Below are positions 62,801-64,000 of a stretch of DNA of 64,000 nucleotides, in pieces; position 1 is the stretch's first letter, and every line of letters starts with the position of its first letter. Under the pieces are notes generated by a model. It was not told where the DNA came from. It was given only the letters and a program-made list of their open reading frames with translations, and searched no databases. Origin of the DNA: Ecdyonurus torrentis. Lineage: Eukaryota > Arthropoda > Insecta > Ephemeroptera > Heptageniidae. Where the stretch lies: positions 5,874,641-5,938,640 of the forward strand of contig OX439137.1 of the NCBI GenBank assembly GCA_949318235.1, in the 5' to 3' direction. The translations under genes and the position numbers were made by a program.

Positions 62801-63936
62801 ACAATTTGTATAGGCAATTCGCAATTAACCGTACACTATATGCTGATCTTTACGAGAAAACGCAGCGGCCCCCGCTGCTCTGTTGGGAAACTCTCTTTCA
62901 GAGCTAGAGCTGCGTACATAATTAAATTAATGACATATAAACTAGTATTACCGTATATATATGTGTTGTTCTTATAAACCCTATTTTCTAGAATAAGTAT
63001 GCACATTCCATTTGAATAACCAAAGCTGATCGTCATTTTAGGAGTAGATAGAACACTATATAGGGTTTACGAACAGTATAGTATTATAACATACTACAGT
63101 AACTAGCATGTGCGTTTGTTTTTTTGCTTTATTGACCAAAAACCTTAAGTGTGCGAGGTGCAGTTTCTCAAATTCATTTTTACACCCTGAATCGTCCAAA
63201 ACCCAATGTGTTATATGGTGTTTATAACATATTGCTTTACAGAGGCCGAAATTGCAGTTCAAAAAGCTACAAAAATGAAAATGCTGCAATTTTTTTAAAT
63301 AGACGATCTAAAATATAACGACCTTATCGGTTTTTAACAATTGTGGGCCAAATTCTAGTATGTATATACATACTCCTTTCGAATAAATCTGACCGGCTTG
63401 CGTTAAAGTTTCCCCATATATACATATTTAACATTATTGGAGAAAACGCTTATGGTCAGATTTATTCGGGAGGAGTGTATATGCTGTATACAAAATCATC
63501 ATTATATGATATGCGACATATAGCGAATATGTTCAGCACGAATAAGTGCAGCTAGGGCGATAAGTGTGTATGTATTTGATATGAATTGCAATCATTCTAT
63601 GCTTATACATATTGCAAATATCGTCTCGCCCATACCGGTACATACGTACGTACCAGTACATTTACATACATATTAATTATTTAACAGTGTAAATATACAT
63701 ACATCATGCATATCATACATAAATTTTACAACTTTATATTTTTTAAGAAATCTACCTCGGATATTTTAATAGCTTACCGGTATCGGTACATCAGGATCTG
63801 TAACGACTTGTCCGAAATGAGCCACTTCGTTCATCGTACATACACCCCTAGGACTCATGTTGCGAAGTGTGTTTACTTGGTTTGCGTTTTCACTAAGCAT
63901 GGCAATAAAGTGAATCAAATCCGTCACTGAAGCCAT
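59890..63936 (-). CDS. SOCS-box protein, ASB-like (3 exons, 416 aa)
   Basis: I join three exons by splice phase: 63778-63936 (ATG in AAGATGG context, phase 0), 62327-62640 (phase 2) and 59890-60667 (stop included); 1,251 nt. Exon 1 encodes a short polar N-terminus (MASVTDLIHFIAMLSENANQ). Exon 2 encodes a strongly basic linker (KKKKSSIILKKVV, KQKRLKRNMIMV). The exon 2/3 junction reads SALSAARMGHEDCLEFFL, an ankyrin-like helix pair; a second degenerate one follows (VSDAIDSGSVPCVQVIAENL). Residues 370-416 form a SOCS box: BC-box SLQVLARLAV (Ala where Cys is usual) and Cul-box-like LPVPTSIHDFLLF. SOCS-box proteins recruit Elongin B/C and Cullin-5 to ubiquitinate a substrate bound by the rest of the protein. 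The exact orthologue was not recognised. The BC-box change may weaken Elongin C binding. Confidence 0.85.
61281..61946. mobile_element. TTAA-flanked element T4 (~660 bp)
   Basis: TTAA|GGTACTACTTTAGGGTAG at the left and CTACCCTAAAGTAGTACC|TTAA at the right: a perfect 18-bp TIR and TTAA duplication. The interior is not palindromic and encodes no clear transposase. It is the largest TTAA element here and lies in intron 2 of the SOCS-box gene. Confidence 0.92.
61947..62096. repeat. Truncated relative of the 14713 foldback
   Basis: GTCCACTCTTGACCTTGAAAAA and AATCAAGGTCAAAAGTACATA with GACATTATATCGGAGCACTG match the arms of 14713-14886. The left end is missing exactly where the TTAA element ends. 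Confidence 0.6.
62967..63076. mobile_element. Family C1 MITE
   Basis: TGTTCTTATAAACCCTATTTTC at the left and TATAGGGTTTACGAACAG at the right, about 110 bp, in intron 1 of the SOCS-box gene. Confidence 0.78.
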
Positions 63937-64000
63937 CTTAAAGTTTATATGTAGGATACAATTACAGGAAGATAAATTTTCAGTAAAGTATTATATGCAT

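Noticed and set aside
62770..62840. CTCTGGACAAAAGTTCCCGAAC as a Tc1/mariner end
   Set aside because: It resembles such termini, but no matching inverted end could be found nearby.

Overview
This is nuclear DNA from a multicellular animal, most likely an aquatic invertebrate; the exact clade cannot be read from the window. It is strongly AT-rich and full of homopolymer runs and microsatellites. It carries intron-rich genes with GT-AG introns and a dense population of short non-autonomous DNA transposons. Nothing bacterial or viral was seen. All recognisable genes lie on the minus strand.

Layout, left to right. Positions 1-8775 show no gene, only microsatellites and dispersed repeats. At 8776-8820 there is a plausible first coding exon (15 codons plus a splice donor) of an unidentified minus-strand gene, with an X-box-like motif about 480 bp upstream. 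From 39077 down to 13027 lies a complete IFT172 gene, reconstructed here as 32 exons encoding 1,781 residues; every splice phase agrees. Its introns are packed with foldback and TIR elements. A long near-perfect hairpin (39535-40429) lies between IFT172 and the next gene, a four-exon RAB5IF/C20orf24 homologue (46339-41961, 137 aa) with a compact CRE/CCAAT/E-box promoter. Next is an uncharacterised MYND-finger gene (51756-48518), intronless in its coding part and split into 342- and 734-codon frames by a single frame change. After about 8 kb of repeats, including a palindrome with almost no spacer (54635-55183), comes a three-exon gene (63936-59890, 416 aa) that I join by splice phase: a basic linker, degenerate ankyrin-like helices and a C-terminal SOCS box.

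The genes do not form an obvious functional unit. IFT172 is a ciliary transport subunit, RAB5IF is an ER membrane insertase partner, the SOCS-box protein is a probable ubiquitin-ligase substrate adaptor, and the MYND protein is unknown.

The most distinctive signal is the transposon landscape. I can separate TTAA-flanked (piggyBac-like) MITEs with four unrelated terminal repeats, a 9-bp-TSD (Mutator-like) MITE with two intact target duplications, an 8-bp-TSD (hAT-like) MITE, TA-flanked foldback elements with a common terminal hexamer, and a roughly 100-bp family with a TGTTCGTAAACCC terminus. I found no clear evidence of a new multi-gene system.
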